From Methylobacterium sp. J-067 (lineage in GTDB: Bacteria > Pseudomonadota > Alphaproteobacteria > Rhizobiales > Beijerinckiaceae): a DNA stretch of 50,982 nucleotides. A model generated the notes under the pieces. It worked only from the letters and a program-made list of their open reading frames with translations. It was not told the origin of the DNA and searched no databases. Shown here in pieces: positions 15,052 through 24,055 of this stretch. A program made the position numbers and the translations under genes. The stretch's first letter is position 1, and every line of letters begins with the position of its first letter. Location of the stretch: positions 1 through 50,982 of the forward strand of contig NZ_JAKSXZ010000139.1 of assembly GCF_022829465.1 (NCBI RefSeq). The letters are read 5' to 3'.

Positions 15052-15882
15052 TCATTCCGCGATGAACTTCATCCGGTGGTCGCGATGCAGGTCGAGGATG
15101 GCGGCGGCCGTCTCCTCAATCGACCGGCGCGTCACGTCGATGGTCGGCCAGCGGTTCTTGATGAACAGCCGCCGGGAGGCGGTGATCTCGTCGGCCACCG
15201 CCTCGCGGTCGACATACATCGAACTCTCGTCGGCGTTCAGGCTCGACAGCCGGTTCTGGCGGATCTGGATGATCCGCTCCGGCGAGGCGAACAGCCCGAC
15301 GATCAGGGGCTTGCGCGCCGCCTCGATGGCCGGCGGCATCGGCATGCCCGGCACGAGGGGCAGGTTCGTAGTCTTCAGGCCGCGGTTGGCGAGGTAGATC
15401 GAGGTCGGCGTCTTCGAGGTTCGGCTGACGCCGAGCAGGATGACATCCGCCTCCTCCAGATCCTCCGGCAGGTTGCCGTCGTCGTGGGCGAGGGTGAAGT
15501 TCATCGCGTCGATGCGCTTGAAGTACTCGGCGTTCAGCATGTGCTGGGCGCCGGGGCGCGCCGCCTTCTGCGTGCCGAGGTAGGATTGCAGCAGGTCGTG
15601 GACCGGCTGCAGCACCGACAGGCAGGGCGAGCCCGACTCCCGCGCCGCCATCTCCAGCCGCTGGCCGAGGTCGCCCCCCACCAGGGTGTAAAGCACGAGG
15701 CCGGGTGCGGCACGGATCTCCGAGATCACCCGTTCCAGCTGCGAGGCGGAGCGGACGAGGGGATAGACGTGCTCGATGGCCGAGACGCCCTCGTACTGCG
15801 CCGCCGCCGCGCGCCCGACATTGATGAGGGTCTCGCCGGTGGAATCCGACACGAGATGAAGGTGGAAGTAGCTGCGGCCCAT
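15052..15882 (-). CDS. ppsR: PEP synthase/PPDK regulatory protein (kinase-pyrophosphorylase, DUF299)
   Basis: 276-residue bifunctional regulator that phosphorylates (with ADP) and dephosphorylates pyruvate-phosphate dikinase or PEP synthase. Family start HLHLVSDSTGETL (residues 7-19) and the nucleotide-binding GVSRTSKTPT at 151-160 are intact, followed by IYLANRGLKTTNLPLVPG. ATG at 15882. In Caulobacter and many relatives a DUF299 gene is the first gene on one side of the chromosomal origin, with hemE on the other; this window has the same pair facing away from a 430-bp gap. Confidence 0.93.
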   Translation of the reverse strand: MGRSYFHLHLVSDSTGETLINVGRAAAAQYEGVSAIEHVYPLVRSASQLERVISEIRAAPGLVLYTLVGGDLGQRLEMAARESGSPCLSVLQPVHDLLQSYLGTQKAARPGAQHMLNAEYFKRIDAMNFTLAHDDGNLPEDLEEADVILLGVSRTSKTPTSIYLANRGLKTTNLPLVPGMPMPPAIEAARKPLIVGLFASPERIIQIRQNRLSSLNADESSMYVDREAVADEITASRRLFIKNRWPTIDVTRRSIEETAAAILDLHRDHRMKFIAE

Positions 15883-15939
15883 ACGCGGCGTCTCCGGCCG
15901 GTTCGGTTATCCAACGGCGACCGCCGGGGAGTCGATAAG

Positions 15940-15948
15940 TGTGGATAG
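15940..15948 (-). promoter_or_regulatory. DnaA-box-like site
   Basis: Reads CTATCCACA on the minus strand, one mismatch to TTATCCACA. Lies on the ppsR side of the predicted origin, close to a weaker 7-of-9 match TTATCCAAC at 15907-15915 on the plus strand. Confidence 0.55.
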
Positions 15949-16137
15949 GCAGGCCCGGTCGGCCGGTCCAGAGCAGAACCCCGTCCGGCTATCGACTCCT
16001 GCATACACAGGCCGTCAAATCGGGGCGGATTCCGCACCCGGTTCGGGAAAAGCCGGACACGCAGGGTCCGGACCGGCTCACCGCCCGGCGCAAGGCCTTG
16101 AGCAGGAACCCTCTTCCATCATCTTCGCGCAAATCCT

Positions 16138-16153
16138 TTAAAGCTCCGTTAAC
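16138..16153 (+). promoter_or_regulatory. CtrA-type full binding site
   Basis: TTAA-AGCTCCG-TTAAC is an exact match to the TTAA-N7-TTAAC consensus of the cell-cycle regulator CtrA. In Caulobacter CtrA binds such sites inside the origin to block replication. This is the only exact full site I noticed in the window. Confidence 0.65.
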
Positions 16154-16174
16154 GGCGCCGAACCGGGGATCGGG

Positions 16175-16183
16175 TGTGGATAC
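16175..16183 (-). promoter_or_regulatory. DnaA-box-like site
   Basis: Reads GTATCCACA on the minus strand, one mismatch to TTATCCACA. It lies 22 nt after the CtrA-type site and about 30 nt before the AT-rich, CT-repeat tract (16208-16255). Confidence 0.55.
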
Positions 16184-16312
16184 GGTTGCGCTCCCGCTCA
16201 TCAGCCTCCAAGAGAAAAAACAGAGTCTAAGATTCTCTCTCTCTCTTTATGAGAGGTCCCCTGGGGATCGTCGCGACCGGGCCGGTTGGCGAAGAAACGG
16301 GTACGGGAGCGC

Positions 16313-17437
<1,125 letters not shown>

Positions 17438-17441
17438 GGGC

Positions 17442-17873
17442 GTGCTCTACGACTGGATCAAGGCCGGGCACATCGTGAGCCTCATCGCCTGGATGGCGGC
17501 GATGCTCTACCTGCCCCGGCTGTTCGTCTATCACGCGAGCCTGCCGCCGGGCTCGGAGGCGCAATCGGCGACCTTCAAGATCATGGAGCGGCGGCTGCTC
17601 AAGGCGATCATGACGCCCGCCATGATCGCGACCTGGGTGTTCGGGCTGACGCTGGCCTGGATGAGCGGCTACTACGCCGCCCATTGGCTCCAGGCGAAGT
17701 TCGCCCTGGTGGTGGCGATGTCGGGCATCCACGGCTGGCTCGCCCGGATGGTCAAGGACTTCGCCGCCGACCGGAACACCCGGGGGCACAAGTTCTACCG
17801 GGTGATCAACGAGGTGCCGACGCTGCTGATGATCGTCATCGTGGTGCTGGCGACGGTGAAGCCGGGCTTCTGA
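17442..17873 (+). CDS. hemJ: Protoporphyrinogen oxidase HemJ
   Basis: 143-residue inner-membrane protein with four membrane helices, the non-homologous protoporphyrinogen IX oxidase of most Alphaproteobacteria. Family start LYDWIKAGHIVSLIAWMAAM, with the conserved His10 proposed as heme ligand, then LPRLFVYH and WLQAKFALV. The GTG at 17442 has GGGG 4-8 nt upstream and lies 4 nt after the hemE stop. It oxidises the product two steps after HemE, so co-transcription makes sense. Confidence 0.92.
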   Translation: MLYDWIKAGHIVSLIAWMAAMLYLPRLFVYHASLPPGSEAQSATFKIMERRLLKAIMTPAMIATWVFGLTLAWMSGYYAAHWLQAKFALVVAMSGIHGWLARMVKDFAADRNTRGHKFYRVINEVPTLLMIVIVVLATVKPGF

Positions 17874-17908
17874 CCGGGAGCCTCCGGCAGGCTCGTCCGT
17901 TATCGGCC

Positions 17909-18253
17909 ATGCGCCGCACGACCTCCGCCCTCGCCTTCCTCCTCGTCCTCGCCGGCGGCTCCGCCGAAGCGGCGAGCTTTGCCTGCGACAAGGCCGAGGC
18001 CCCGGACGAGAAGGCGATCTGCGCCCATCTTCCCCTCAACGACCGGGACGTCGAGATGGCGACCCGGTTCGAGATCCTGAAGGCGGTGCTGCCGATGGGC
18101 GGCCAGTCGAAGCTGCGCGAGGACCAGGAAACCTGGCTCACCGAGCGCCGCACCTGCGCCGCCGACGTGGAGTGCCTGCGCAACGCCTACGACGCGCGCC
18201 TCAAGGTGCTGCGCGGGGTGCTGTCGGAATTCGCCAAGCAGGGGCCGCAGTAG
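17909..18253 (+). CDS. LprI-like (DUF1311) exported protein
   Basis: 114 residues with a Sec signal (about 1-21, SALAFLLVLAGGSAEA) and a mature part with four cysteines: FACDKA, AICAHL, RTCAADVECL. The spacing, the helix with Q..W...R..C (DQETWLTERRTC) and the ending NAYDARLKVL fit the DUF1311/LprI lysozyme-inhibitor-like domain. Probably periplasmic. ATG at 17909, 35 nt after the hemJ stop; it may be read from the hemE-hemJ transcript. Function not proven for most members. Confidence 0.78.
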   Translation: MRRTTSALAFLLVLAGGSAEAASFACDKAEAPDEKAICAHLPLNDRDVEMATRFEILKAVLPMGGQSKLREDQETWLTERRTCAADVECLRNAYDARLKVLRGVLSEFAKQGPQ

Positions 18254-18275
18254 AGCGGGAAGCCCAACGGGCCCC

Positions 18276-18683
18276 CTATTCCGCCAGGGCCGGCTCGATG
18301 TCCGTGTGCGGGAAGTCGTTGCCCTTGAAGAGCAGCGTCGCGCCATAATGGTGGGCGCAGGCATAGGCGAAGCAATCGCCGAAATTCAGCGAGGCCCGGT
18401 GCCGGCCCTTGCCGTAGCGTTCGAACGCATCGAGCGCCCCGTCCCCGACCTCGGGGGGAACGGCCATCACCACGATGCCGGCGAGGGCGAGATACTCGGC
18501 GATGGCCTCCCGCACCTCCCCGAGGGGAAGGCCCAGGCGGCGGGCGACGGCGATCGTCGCTTCCCACACCGCCAGCGGCGACGTGATCCGTCGTTCCGCG
18601 CGCATCAACCCGGCCGCAAGCCTTCTGGCGTCCTCCTCATCCGTGAGGATCGCCGTGAGCGCCGACGCGTCCACGAACATCAT
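18276..18683 (-). CDS. vapC: VapC-type PIN-domain toxin (module 1)
   Basis: 135-residue PIN ribonuclease. The acidic residues that bind metal are in place: Asp5 (FVDASAL), Glu41 (AVWEATIA), Asp103 (NFGDCFAY) and Asp123 (GNDFPHTD). Such toxins cleave tRNA or rRNA when their antitoxin is degraded; the target here is unknown. ATG at 18683 overlaps the antitoxin stop by 4 nt (ATGA), the classic coupling. Low identity with the second VapC (30185-30589), so they are separate modules rather than a recent duplicate. Confidence 0.92.
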   Translation of the reverse strand: MMFVDASALTAILTDEEDARRLAAGLMRAERRITSPLAVWEATIAVARRLGLPLGEVREAIAEYLALAGIVVMAVPPEVGDGALDAFERYGKGRHRASLNFGDCFAYACAHHYGATLLFKGNDFPHTDIEPALAE

Positions 18684-18937
18684 TCGCGCTCGTAGAGGCT
18701 GTCGATGAAGGCCTTCTCGGCGGGCTGGCCGGAGCCGGCGCGCGCCCACAGGCGCCGCGTGAAGGCGAGCGTACGCTCCACGAGGTCGGCCTCGCCACGG
18801 GTGCGCGCACTCTCCTTGGCGCGCGCGATCTCGTTGAGCAGGGCCTGCCGGACGGCCTCGGTCTTGGTCGATCCCCTAAGCGTCATCAGCTCGTCGGCCA
18901 GAGCATCGACCTGCGGATCCTTCACGTAGAGGGGCAC
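18680..18937 (-). CDS. vapB: VapB-type antitoxin (module 1)
   Basis: 85 residues starting with a GTG (PLYVKDPQVDALADEL). The N-terminal segment with LRGSTKTEAVRQAL (residues about 20-33) is the Rv0623/PSK-type ribbon-helix-helix antitoxin pattern. The C-terminal half (WARAGSGQPAEKAFIDSLYERE in parts) would wrap the toxin. GAGGTGA sits 4 nt before the start. A pair of perfect 10-bp palindromes (18951-18982) lies just upstream, fitting autorepression by the VapBC complex. Confidence 0.88.
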   Translation of the reverse strand: MPLYVKDPQVDALADELMTLRGSTKTEAVRQALLNEIARAKESARTRGEADLVERTLAFTRRLWARAGSGQPAEKAFIDSLYERE

Positions 18938-18950
18938 GGACTCACCTCGA

Positions 18951-18982
18951 GGGATATCCCGAATGATCTTAGGGGATATCCC
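18951..18982. promoter_or_regulatory. Twin-palindrome operator of vapBC module 1
   Basis: Two identical perfect palindromes GGGATATCCC at 18951-18960 and 18973-18982, spaced 22 bp centre to centre, i.e. two helix turns on the same DNA face. They end 14 nt before the vapB GTG, where a repressor would cover promoter or ribosome site. Confidence 0.8.
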
Positions 18983-18997
18983 GCGATCCGTCCAACC

Positions 18998-19972
18998 TCA
19001 CAGCCGCGCCAGCAGCCGCTCCGCCAGCGGGTTCTCGGCCGCGAAGGCGTAGTCGATCCGGCGGACGCTCACCGCCCGCGCGCCGGCCTGGACCAGGGCC
19101 TCGGCGAGGTCGATGGCGCCGGCCTCGGGGCAGCGCAGGACGATCTCGCCGTCGGCACCCTCCGGGGCGCCGTAGGGCAATTCGGCCTCGTGCAGGCCCG
19201 CCAGGGTGGCGAGGTCGATGGCGCCCGCCTCGGGCATGCCGGCGCGGACCTCGCGGGTGGTGCGGGCTCGCTCCTCGGCACTGATGCGGCCGAGCACGGC
19301 ACGTAGCGCCCCGCGCTGGGCCTCGCCCCAGTTCGCCTTCAGGGAGGCGACGAGGTTCGCCTCCGAGCGCAGGATGATCCCGTCGTCGAGGATCTTCAGG
19401 GCGTTGGCGGCGAGCGTCGCCCCCGTGGTGGTGATGTCCACGATGATCTCGGCCGAGCCCGCCGCCGGGGCGCCCTCGGTGGCGCCGAGGCTTTCCACGA
19501 TCCGGTAATCGGCCACGCCGGTCTCGGCGAAGAACCGGCGTGTGAGGTTCACGTATTTCGTCGCGACGCGGAGCCGGCGGCCGTGGCGCACGCGCATCGT
19601 CGCGGCGACCTCGTCGAGGTCGGCCATCACCCGCACGTCGATCCAGGCCTGGGGCACGGCCACCACCACCGTGGCGTTGCCGAAGCCGAGCGGCGTCAGC
19701 AATTCCACCTGCCCGCGCACGTCGGGCAGGGTCTCGCGGATCAGGTCCTCGCCGGTCACGCCGAGATGGGCGGCGCCGGAGGCGAGCTGGCTCGCGATCT
19801 CGGAGGCCGAGAGGTAGCGGACCTCGACGCCGGGCACGCCGACGAGCTTGCCGCGGTAATCCCGCGCCCCCGCCCCCTGCGCCAGCTTGAGGCCGGCGCG
19901 GGCGAAGAAGGCGTTGGCGTTCTCCTGCAGGCGCCCCTTGGAGGGCACCGCCAGCACGAGGGCATCGCTCAT
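18998..19972 (-). CDS. hisG: ATP phosphoribosyltransferase catalytic subunit
   Basis: 324 residues. HisG joins ATP and PRPP, the first step of histidine synthesis. Catalytic part: PSKGRLQENANAFF (residues about 10-23), GVTGEDLIRE, and the PRPP loop EIIVDITTTGATLAAN. Short HisG that needs HisZ is usually about 210-230 residues; this one has an extra C-terminal part (about 235-324) with AIDLAEALVQAGARAVSVRRID, which resembles the regulatory domain of long HisG. ATG 19972 overlaps the hisZ stop by 4 nt. See the separate finding on this domain mix. Confidence 0.93.
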   Translation of the reverse strand: MSDALVLAVPSKGRLQENANAFFARAGLKLAQGAGARDYRGKLVGVPGVEVRYLSASEIASQLASGAAHLGVTGEDLIRETLPDVRGQVELLTPLGFGNATVVVAVPQAWIDVRVMADLDEVAATMRVRHGRRLRVATKYVNLTRRFFAETGVADYRIVESLGATEGAPAAGSAEIIVDITTTGATLAANALKILDDGIILRSEANLVASLKANWGEAQRGALRAVLGRISAEERARTTREVRAGMPEAGAIDLATLAGLHEAELPYGAPEGADGEIVLRCPEAGAIDLAEALVQAGARAVSVRRIDYAFAAENPLAERLLARL

Positions 19973-21108
19973 CGCCCGGCTCCCGTCGCCCGTTCGATCC
20001 AGAAGGTGCAGCCCACCGCCGGCAAGGGCGCGGCGCTGCCGAGATGGGCGAGCAGGCCGTCGTAGCGCCCGCCGCCGACCAGCACCGGCCCGTCCCCCTC
20101 GGACACCTCGAAGATGAAGCCGGTGTAATAGTCGAGGTTGCGGGCGAAGCCGCCCTGGAAGCGGAAGCTCTCGATCGGCAGCCCCCGCGCGGCGATGAAG
20201 CCGGTGCGCTCCTCGAACAGGTCGAGGGCGGCGTCGAGCGCCCCATGGCGCACCCCCGCATCGGCGACCAGCGCCCGCAGGTCCCGGGCCGCTGCGTCGG
20301 GATCGCCCGTCACCGCGCGGTAGCGGTCGAGGATCGCCCGGTTTTCGGCGTTGAGCCCGGCGCCCCCATTGGCCTGCGCCGTCGCCTTGCCGAGGAAGCG
20401 CTCGGCGATCTCGCCCGCGCTGCGCCCGCCCACCGCCGAGATGCCGGCGATGGCGAGCACATCCTCCACGAAGGCGCGCACGCCCTGCGGGTCCTGGCCC
20501 TGGATGGCCGCGAGCAGGCCAGCGTGGCGGTCCTCGCCGGGAGCGCCCTCCGCGCCATTGGTCACGGCGTCGAGGGAGCGGCCGGCGGCCAGCGCCCGCA
20601 GCGTGCGCCGCTTGGCGGCCGGCGGCACGGCCAGGCCGTCGAGGAGGGCCACCGTCAGCCCCATGTCGCCGAGGCGGACGGACGGGCTCGTCCGGCCGAG
20701 GAGGGCGAGCCCTTCGAGCGCGAGGCTCAGGACCTCGGCGTCGGCGGCCGGGGTGTCGGTGCGGCCGAACGATTCGATGCCGGCCTGGACGATTTCGGCG
20801 GGCTCCCCGGCGGTGAGGCGGAAGACCGGCCCGGCATAGCTGTAATCGGCCGCCTGCCCGTCCGCCCGCTGGCGGTGCAGGCGGCAGACGGGGATCGTGA
20901 ATTCCGGCCGCAGGCACAGTTCGGCCCCGCCGGAATCCTGCGTGACGAAGATCCGCCGCCGGATGTCCTCGCCGGAGAGTTCGAGGAACGGCTCGATCGG
21001 CTGAAGGACCGGGGGCGTCACGGGCGCATAGCCGGCCGCCGCGAGATGGGCGATCAGCCGGGCCTGTGCGGGCTCAGCCGTTTCCGTGTCGGGCTCCGGT
21101 CGCGTCAT
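19969..21108 (-). CDS. hisZ: ATP phosphoribosyltransferase regulatory subunit
   Basis: 379-residue paralogue of histidyl-tRNA synthetase without aminoacylation activity; it binds HisG and makes it active and histidine-sensitive. Class II synthetase traces: RIFVTQDSGGAELCLRPEFT (split around residue 57-76) and the late GGFARNLDYYTGFIFEV plus GGGRYDGLLAHLG. Start: GAGG lies 6 nt before the ATG at 21108 but touches the in-frame ATG at 21114, so 21108 is chosen. Overlaps hisG by 4 nt. Confidence 0.93.
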   Translation of the reverse strand: MTRPEPDTETAEPAQARLIAHLAAAGYAPVTPPVLQPIEPFLELSGEDIRRRIFVTQDSGGAELCLRPEFTIPVCRLHRQRADGQAADYSYAGPVFRLTAGEPAEIVQAGIESFGRTDTPAADAEVLSLALEGLALLGRTSPSVRLGDMGLTVALLDGLAVPPAAKRRTLRALAAGRSLDAVTNGAEGAPGEDRHAGLLAAIQGQDPQGVRAFVEDVLAIAGISAVGGRSAGEIAERFLGKATAQANGGAGLNAENRAILDRYRAVTGDPDAAARDLRALVADAGVRHGALDAALDLFEERTGFIAARGLPIESFRFQGGFARNLDYYTGFIFEVSEGDGPVLVGGGRYDGLLAHLGSAAPLPAVGCTFWIERATGAGR

Positions 21109-21329
21109 GGTCATCCTCTTGCGGCCGCTCTGTAGCAACCGCCGCGCGGCTTGGCGACACGATGCGCGCAGGGGAGACGCGCGTGGTTATGCGCAGATCG
21201 GTTCGGCGTCGACCCACGGGCCCGGTTGAATCGCCGGCCCTGGATTTCCCGCGCCCGTCCGCCTAGACGTTGCAGTGCACCGGCGGGACCGGCCCCCCGG
21301 GATCCCCGCGCGACAGTGAGGCTCCGACA

Positions 21330-22085
21330 GTGGCCCTCTCCCCCAACGAACGTCGGCGCATCATGCTGCTCACGGGCGCCAGCCGCGGCATCGGCCACGC
21401 CACCGTGAAGCGGTTCTCCGCCGCCGGATGGCGCGTCATCACCTGTTCCCGCCACCCGTTCCCCGAGAATTGCCCGTGGGAAATGGGGCCGGAAGACCAC
21501 CTGCAGGTCGATCTCTCCGACGCGGCCGACACGGTGCGCGCCGTCGAGGAGGTGCGCGGACGCCTCGCCGCCGAGGGCGGGGTGCTGCACGCGCTGGTCA
21601 ACAATGCCGGCATCTCGCCCAAGGGGCCGGAGGGAGAGCGCCTCGGCGTCCTCTCCACCGGCTTCCCCGACTGGCAGCGGGTGTTCCAGGTGAACTTCTT
21701 CGCCACGATCCTCCTGGCCCAGGGGCTGCGCGACGAACTGGCCCGGGCCAAAGGCTCGGTGGTCAACGTCACCTCCATCGCCGGCTCGCGGGTCCACCCC
21801 TTCGCCGGGTCGGCCTACGGCACGTCGAAGGCGGCGCTCGCCGGCCTGACCCGCGAGATGGCGGCCGATTTCGGCCCGCTCGGTGTCCGGGTGAACGCGA
21901 TCTCGCCCGGCGAGATCGACACCTCCATCCTCTCGCCGGGGACGGAGAAGATGGTGGAGCAGATCCCGCAGCGCCGCCTCGGCACCCCGGACGAGGTCGC
22001 CAAGGCGATCTACTTCCTGTGCACCGAGGCCTCGTCCTACGTGAACGGCGCCGAGCTGCACATCAACGGCGGACAGCATGTCTGA
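21330..22085 (+). CDS. Short-chain dehydrogenase/reductase
   Basis: 251-residue classical SDR. NAD(P) site TGASRGIG (residues 15-22), NNAG (91-94), catalytic Ser149, Tyr163 and Lys167 (SAYGTSK), and ISPGEIDT after the active site. An Arg directly after the Gly motif region and CSR at 39-41 suggest NADPH, not proven. The substrate is unknown. The GTG at 21330 has GAGG 8 nt upstream; the frame is open further up but with no better start. The end overlaps the next gene by 8 nt, starting a tightly packed run to 24055. Confidence 0.87.
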   Translation: MALSPNERRRIMLLTGASRGIGHATVKRFSAAGWRVITCSRHPFPENCPWEMGPEDHLQVDLSDAADTVRAVEEVRGRLAAEGGVLHALVNNAGISPKGPEGERLGVLSTGFPDWQRVFQVNFFATILLAQGLRDELARAKGSVVNVTSIAGSRVHPFAGSAYGTSKAALAGLTREMAADFGPLGVRVNAISPGEIDTSILSPGTEKMVEQIPQRRLGTPDEVAKAIYFLCTEASSYVNGAELHINGGQHV

Positions 22086-23151
22086 CGCGCCGGGGCGCGC
22101 CCGCCTCGCGATCCTGCTCGTCCTCCTCGCCGCCGGCCCGGCCCGCGCCGAGCCGAGCGTGCGCATCCTCGACCTCCCGTTCAAGGTCCGCGAGATGCGC
22201 GGGCCGCGCAGCGAGGTCGCCGTCGCGGTGGCGACCTCCGGTCTCCTGCCCATCGCCCGCGCCGGCAAGGAGCCGGTCCCCCTCATCCTCGTCTGGGGGG
22301 AGGAGGGCGGCGCCATCCTCACCGTGGAGAACGGCCGCATCGCCGCCAAGCCGGTCGGCCGGGAGGCGGTGGAAGACCTCGTCGCCTCCGAGACCCCGCG
22401 CGGCGCCCTGCCCGGCATCCGCCGCGCCCTCGACGGGCCGCTGAGCGCCTTCCTCACCGGCCGCACACGCGGCCCCGACGGTGCCCCCGCCGCGACGACC
22501 CTCACCCTGCGCGAGCGCCAGCCCCTGGCGGTGAGCACCGATCCGAAGCCCGTGCCGGTGGCCACCGCCGCCCTCCCGGCCGGGGACGGGGCGGTGTTCG
22601 CCCCGCGCGCGCCGTGGATCGTCTCCCTCGCCGGGCGCCCGGCCGTGCTCGCCGCGACCCTGACGGGCGCGGAATCCGGGAGCCTCGTCCTCGCCACCCG
22701 GCCGGCCGCCAATTCCCCCACCTGGACGCTCGGCGCTCGCACGGAGCCCGGCCCCCGCCCCGCCATCGCGGCGGTCGGCGATTTTTCCGGCAAGGGCCTG
22801 GGCGTCGCGACCGTCGATGCCACCGGGCGGCTGAAGCTCTGGAGCCTTGCCCCCGACAGGATCGAGCCCGGCCCCGAAGCCGCCGGCTACACCCTCGGCG
22901 ATGGCGGGGCCGACCTCGCCGATGCGCTTCCCCGCGAGGGCGGGGCGGATCTCGCCGTTCCGGTAGCGGGCGTGCCGGCCCTCGCCATCGTCTCGGCCCG
23001 CCAGGGCCTGAGCGAGCGCGCCCGCGTGACGCTCCCCGCCCCGGCCGGCACAGGCGTTGCTGTCCTCGGCGAGGGCGCACTCGCGCGCCTCGTGGTCGGG
23101 CTCGGCGACGGGCGGGTGGCGGCCGTCGCCCTCGACGGGGGGACGCCGTGA
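22078..23151 (+). CDS. Exported hypothetical protein with repeated beta-type segments
   Basis: 357 residues. A Sec signal at about 8-24 (RLAILLVLLAAGPARA) is followed by Ala/Gly-rich segments of the type AVGDFSGKGLGVATVDATG and GDGGADLADALPREGGADLAV, which recall FG-GAP or beta-propeller blades (strand, Gly turn, strand). No catalytic motif. Overlaps the SDR by 8 nt and the Nudix gene by 4 nt, so it is part of one translational unit. I do not recognise a named family; a periplasmic or surface location is inferred. Confidence 0.7.
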   Translation: MSDAPGRARLAILLVLLAAGPARAEPSVRILDLPFKVREMRGPRSEVAVAVATSGLLPIARAGKEPVPLILVWGEEGGAILTVENGRIAAKPVGREAVEDLVASETPRGALPGIRRALDGPLSAFLTGRTRGPDGAPAATTLTLRERQPLAVSTDPKPVPVATAALPAGDGAVFAPRAPWIVSLAGRPAVLAATLTGAESGSLVLATRPAANSPTWTLGARTEPGPRPAIAAVGDFSGKGLGVATVDATGRLKLWSLAPDRIEPGPEAAGYTLGDGGADLADALPREGGADLAVPVAGVPALAIVSARQGLSERARVTLPAPAGTGVAVLGEGALARLVVGLGDGRVAAVALDGGTP

Positions 23152-23603
23152 GCGAGGGCGAATCCCGCACCTTCCCGGCCCGGCCCTTCGTCGGCGCCTC
23201 TATCGCGGTGATCCGGGACGGGCGCGTGCTGCTGGCCTCCCGCGCCAACGAGCCGATGCGCGGCGTCTGGACCCTGCCCGGCGGCCTCGTGGAGGCGGGC
23301 GAGACCCTGGCCGAGGCGGCTTTGCGCGAACTCACCGAGGAGGTCGGGATCACCGCCGAGGTGGTCGGCGTGCTCTCCCCCACCGAGATCATCGTCCGCG
23401 ACGAGGCGGGCCGGGCGCGGCACCATTACGTCGTCCATCCCCATGCCGCCCTGTGGTGCGGCGGCGAGCCCGGTCCCGGGCCGGAGGCCCTGGGCGTGCG
23501 CTGGGCCACCCTCGACGAGATCGCCGGCCTCGAGACCACGCCGGGGCTGATCGGCACCCTGCGCGAGGCCTTCGCGCGGCTCGATGCCCGGGGAATCGCC
23601 TGA
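23148..23603 (+). CDS. Nudix hydrolase
   Basis: 151-residue Nudix protein. The Nudix box GX5EX7REUXEEXGU is complete: Gly46, Glu52, Arg60-Glu61-Leu62, Glu64-Glu65, Gly67-Ile68. ADP-ribose or 8-oxo-dGTP type substrates are possible; RHHYVVHPHAALWCGGEP downstream is unhelpful. The GTG at 23148 overlaps the preceding stop by 4 nt (GTGA), and the stop shares one base with the next ATG. The operon SDR, exported protein, Nudix, TIGR02301 seems to be a Rhizobiales arrangement. Confidence 0.88.
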   Translation: MSEGESRTFPARPFVGASIAVIRDGRVLLASRANEPMRGVWTLPGGLVEAGETLAEAALRELTEEVGITAEVVGVLSPTEIIVRDEAGRARHHYVVHPHAALWCGGEPGPGPEALGVRWATLDEIAGLETTPGLIGTLREAFARLDARGIA

Positions 23604-24055
23604 TGCGGCCCGTCCCGTGGCATCGCGCCGCCGCCCTCGCCCTGGCCGTGGCGCTCGTCGCCCCGCCTGTCCAGGCCCAGCAGCGGGCGAAACCGCCCGC
23701 GAAGGAGGCGACCAAGGAGCAGCCCAAGGAGCCTGCGAGCCCGGCGGACGTCCCGGCGCCCTACGACCGCGACCTGATGCGGATGGCCGAGGTGATCGGC
23801 TCCCTCGCCTTCCTGCGCGGCCTTTGCGCCACCCCCGACGCGGCGGAATGGCCGGCGCGGATGAAGGCGCTGATCGAGGCCGAGGGGATCACCCCCGCCC
23901 GGCGGGACAGGCTGGCCGGGGCCTACAACCGGGGGTATCGGAGCTACGCCCTCACCTACCGGGTCTGCACGGCGGCGGCGCACGAGGCCGCCGCCCGCTT
24001 TCTCACCGAGGGCGAACGCCTCTCCCATGCCCTGGCCGGGCGGTTCGGTGGATGA
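23603..24055 (+). CDS. TIGR02301 family exported protein
   Basis: 150 residues, Sec signal about 1-25 (ALALAVALVAPPVQAQ), a Lys/Pro-rich linker (about 26-50), then the TIGR02301 core: PYDRDLMRMAEVIGSLAFLRGLC, WPARMKALIEAE, YNRGYRSYALTYRVCT. Two cysteines (LRGLC, RVCT) could pair in the periplasm. The family is, to my knowledge, limited to Rhizobiales-like Alphaproteobacteria and uncharacterised; in several genomes it lies beside a Nudix gene as here. ATG 23603 shares a base with the Nudix stop. Confidence 0.85.
   Translation: MRPVPWHRAAALALAVALVAPPVQAQQRAKPPAKEATKEQPKEPASPADVPAPYDRDLMRMAEVIGSLAFLRGLCATPDAAEWPARMKALIEAEGITPARRDRLAGAYNRGYRSYALTYRVCTAAAHEAAARFLTEGERLSHALAGRFGG

Larger units (their letters stand above)
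15883..16312. other. Predicted chromosomal replication origin (oriC)
   Basis: A 430-bp gene-free gap between divergent ppsR (DUF299) and hemE, the arrangement that flanks the Caulobacter origin. It contains two 8-of-9 matches to the DnaA box TTATCCACA on the minus strand (15940-15948, 16175-16183), a weaker TTATCCAAC (15907-15915), one perfect CtrA full site TTAA-N7-TTAAC (16138-16153), and an AT-rich, CT-repeat tract at 16208-16255 that could unwind. No ORF of note is inside. The hemE promoter must also lie here. Context and motifs agree; function is inferred. Confidence 0.75.
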
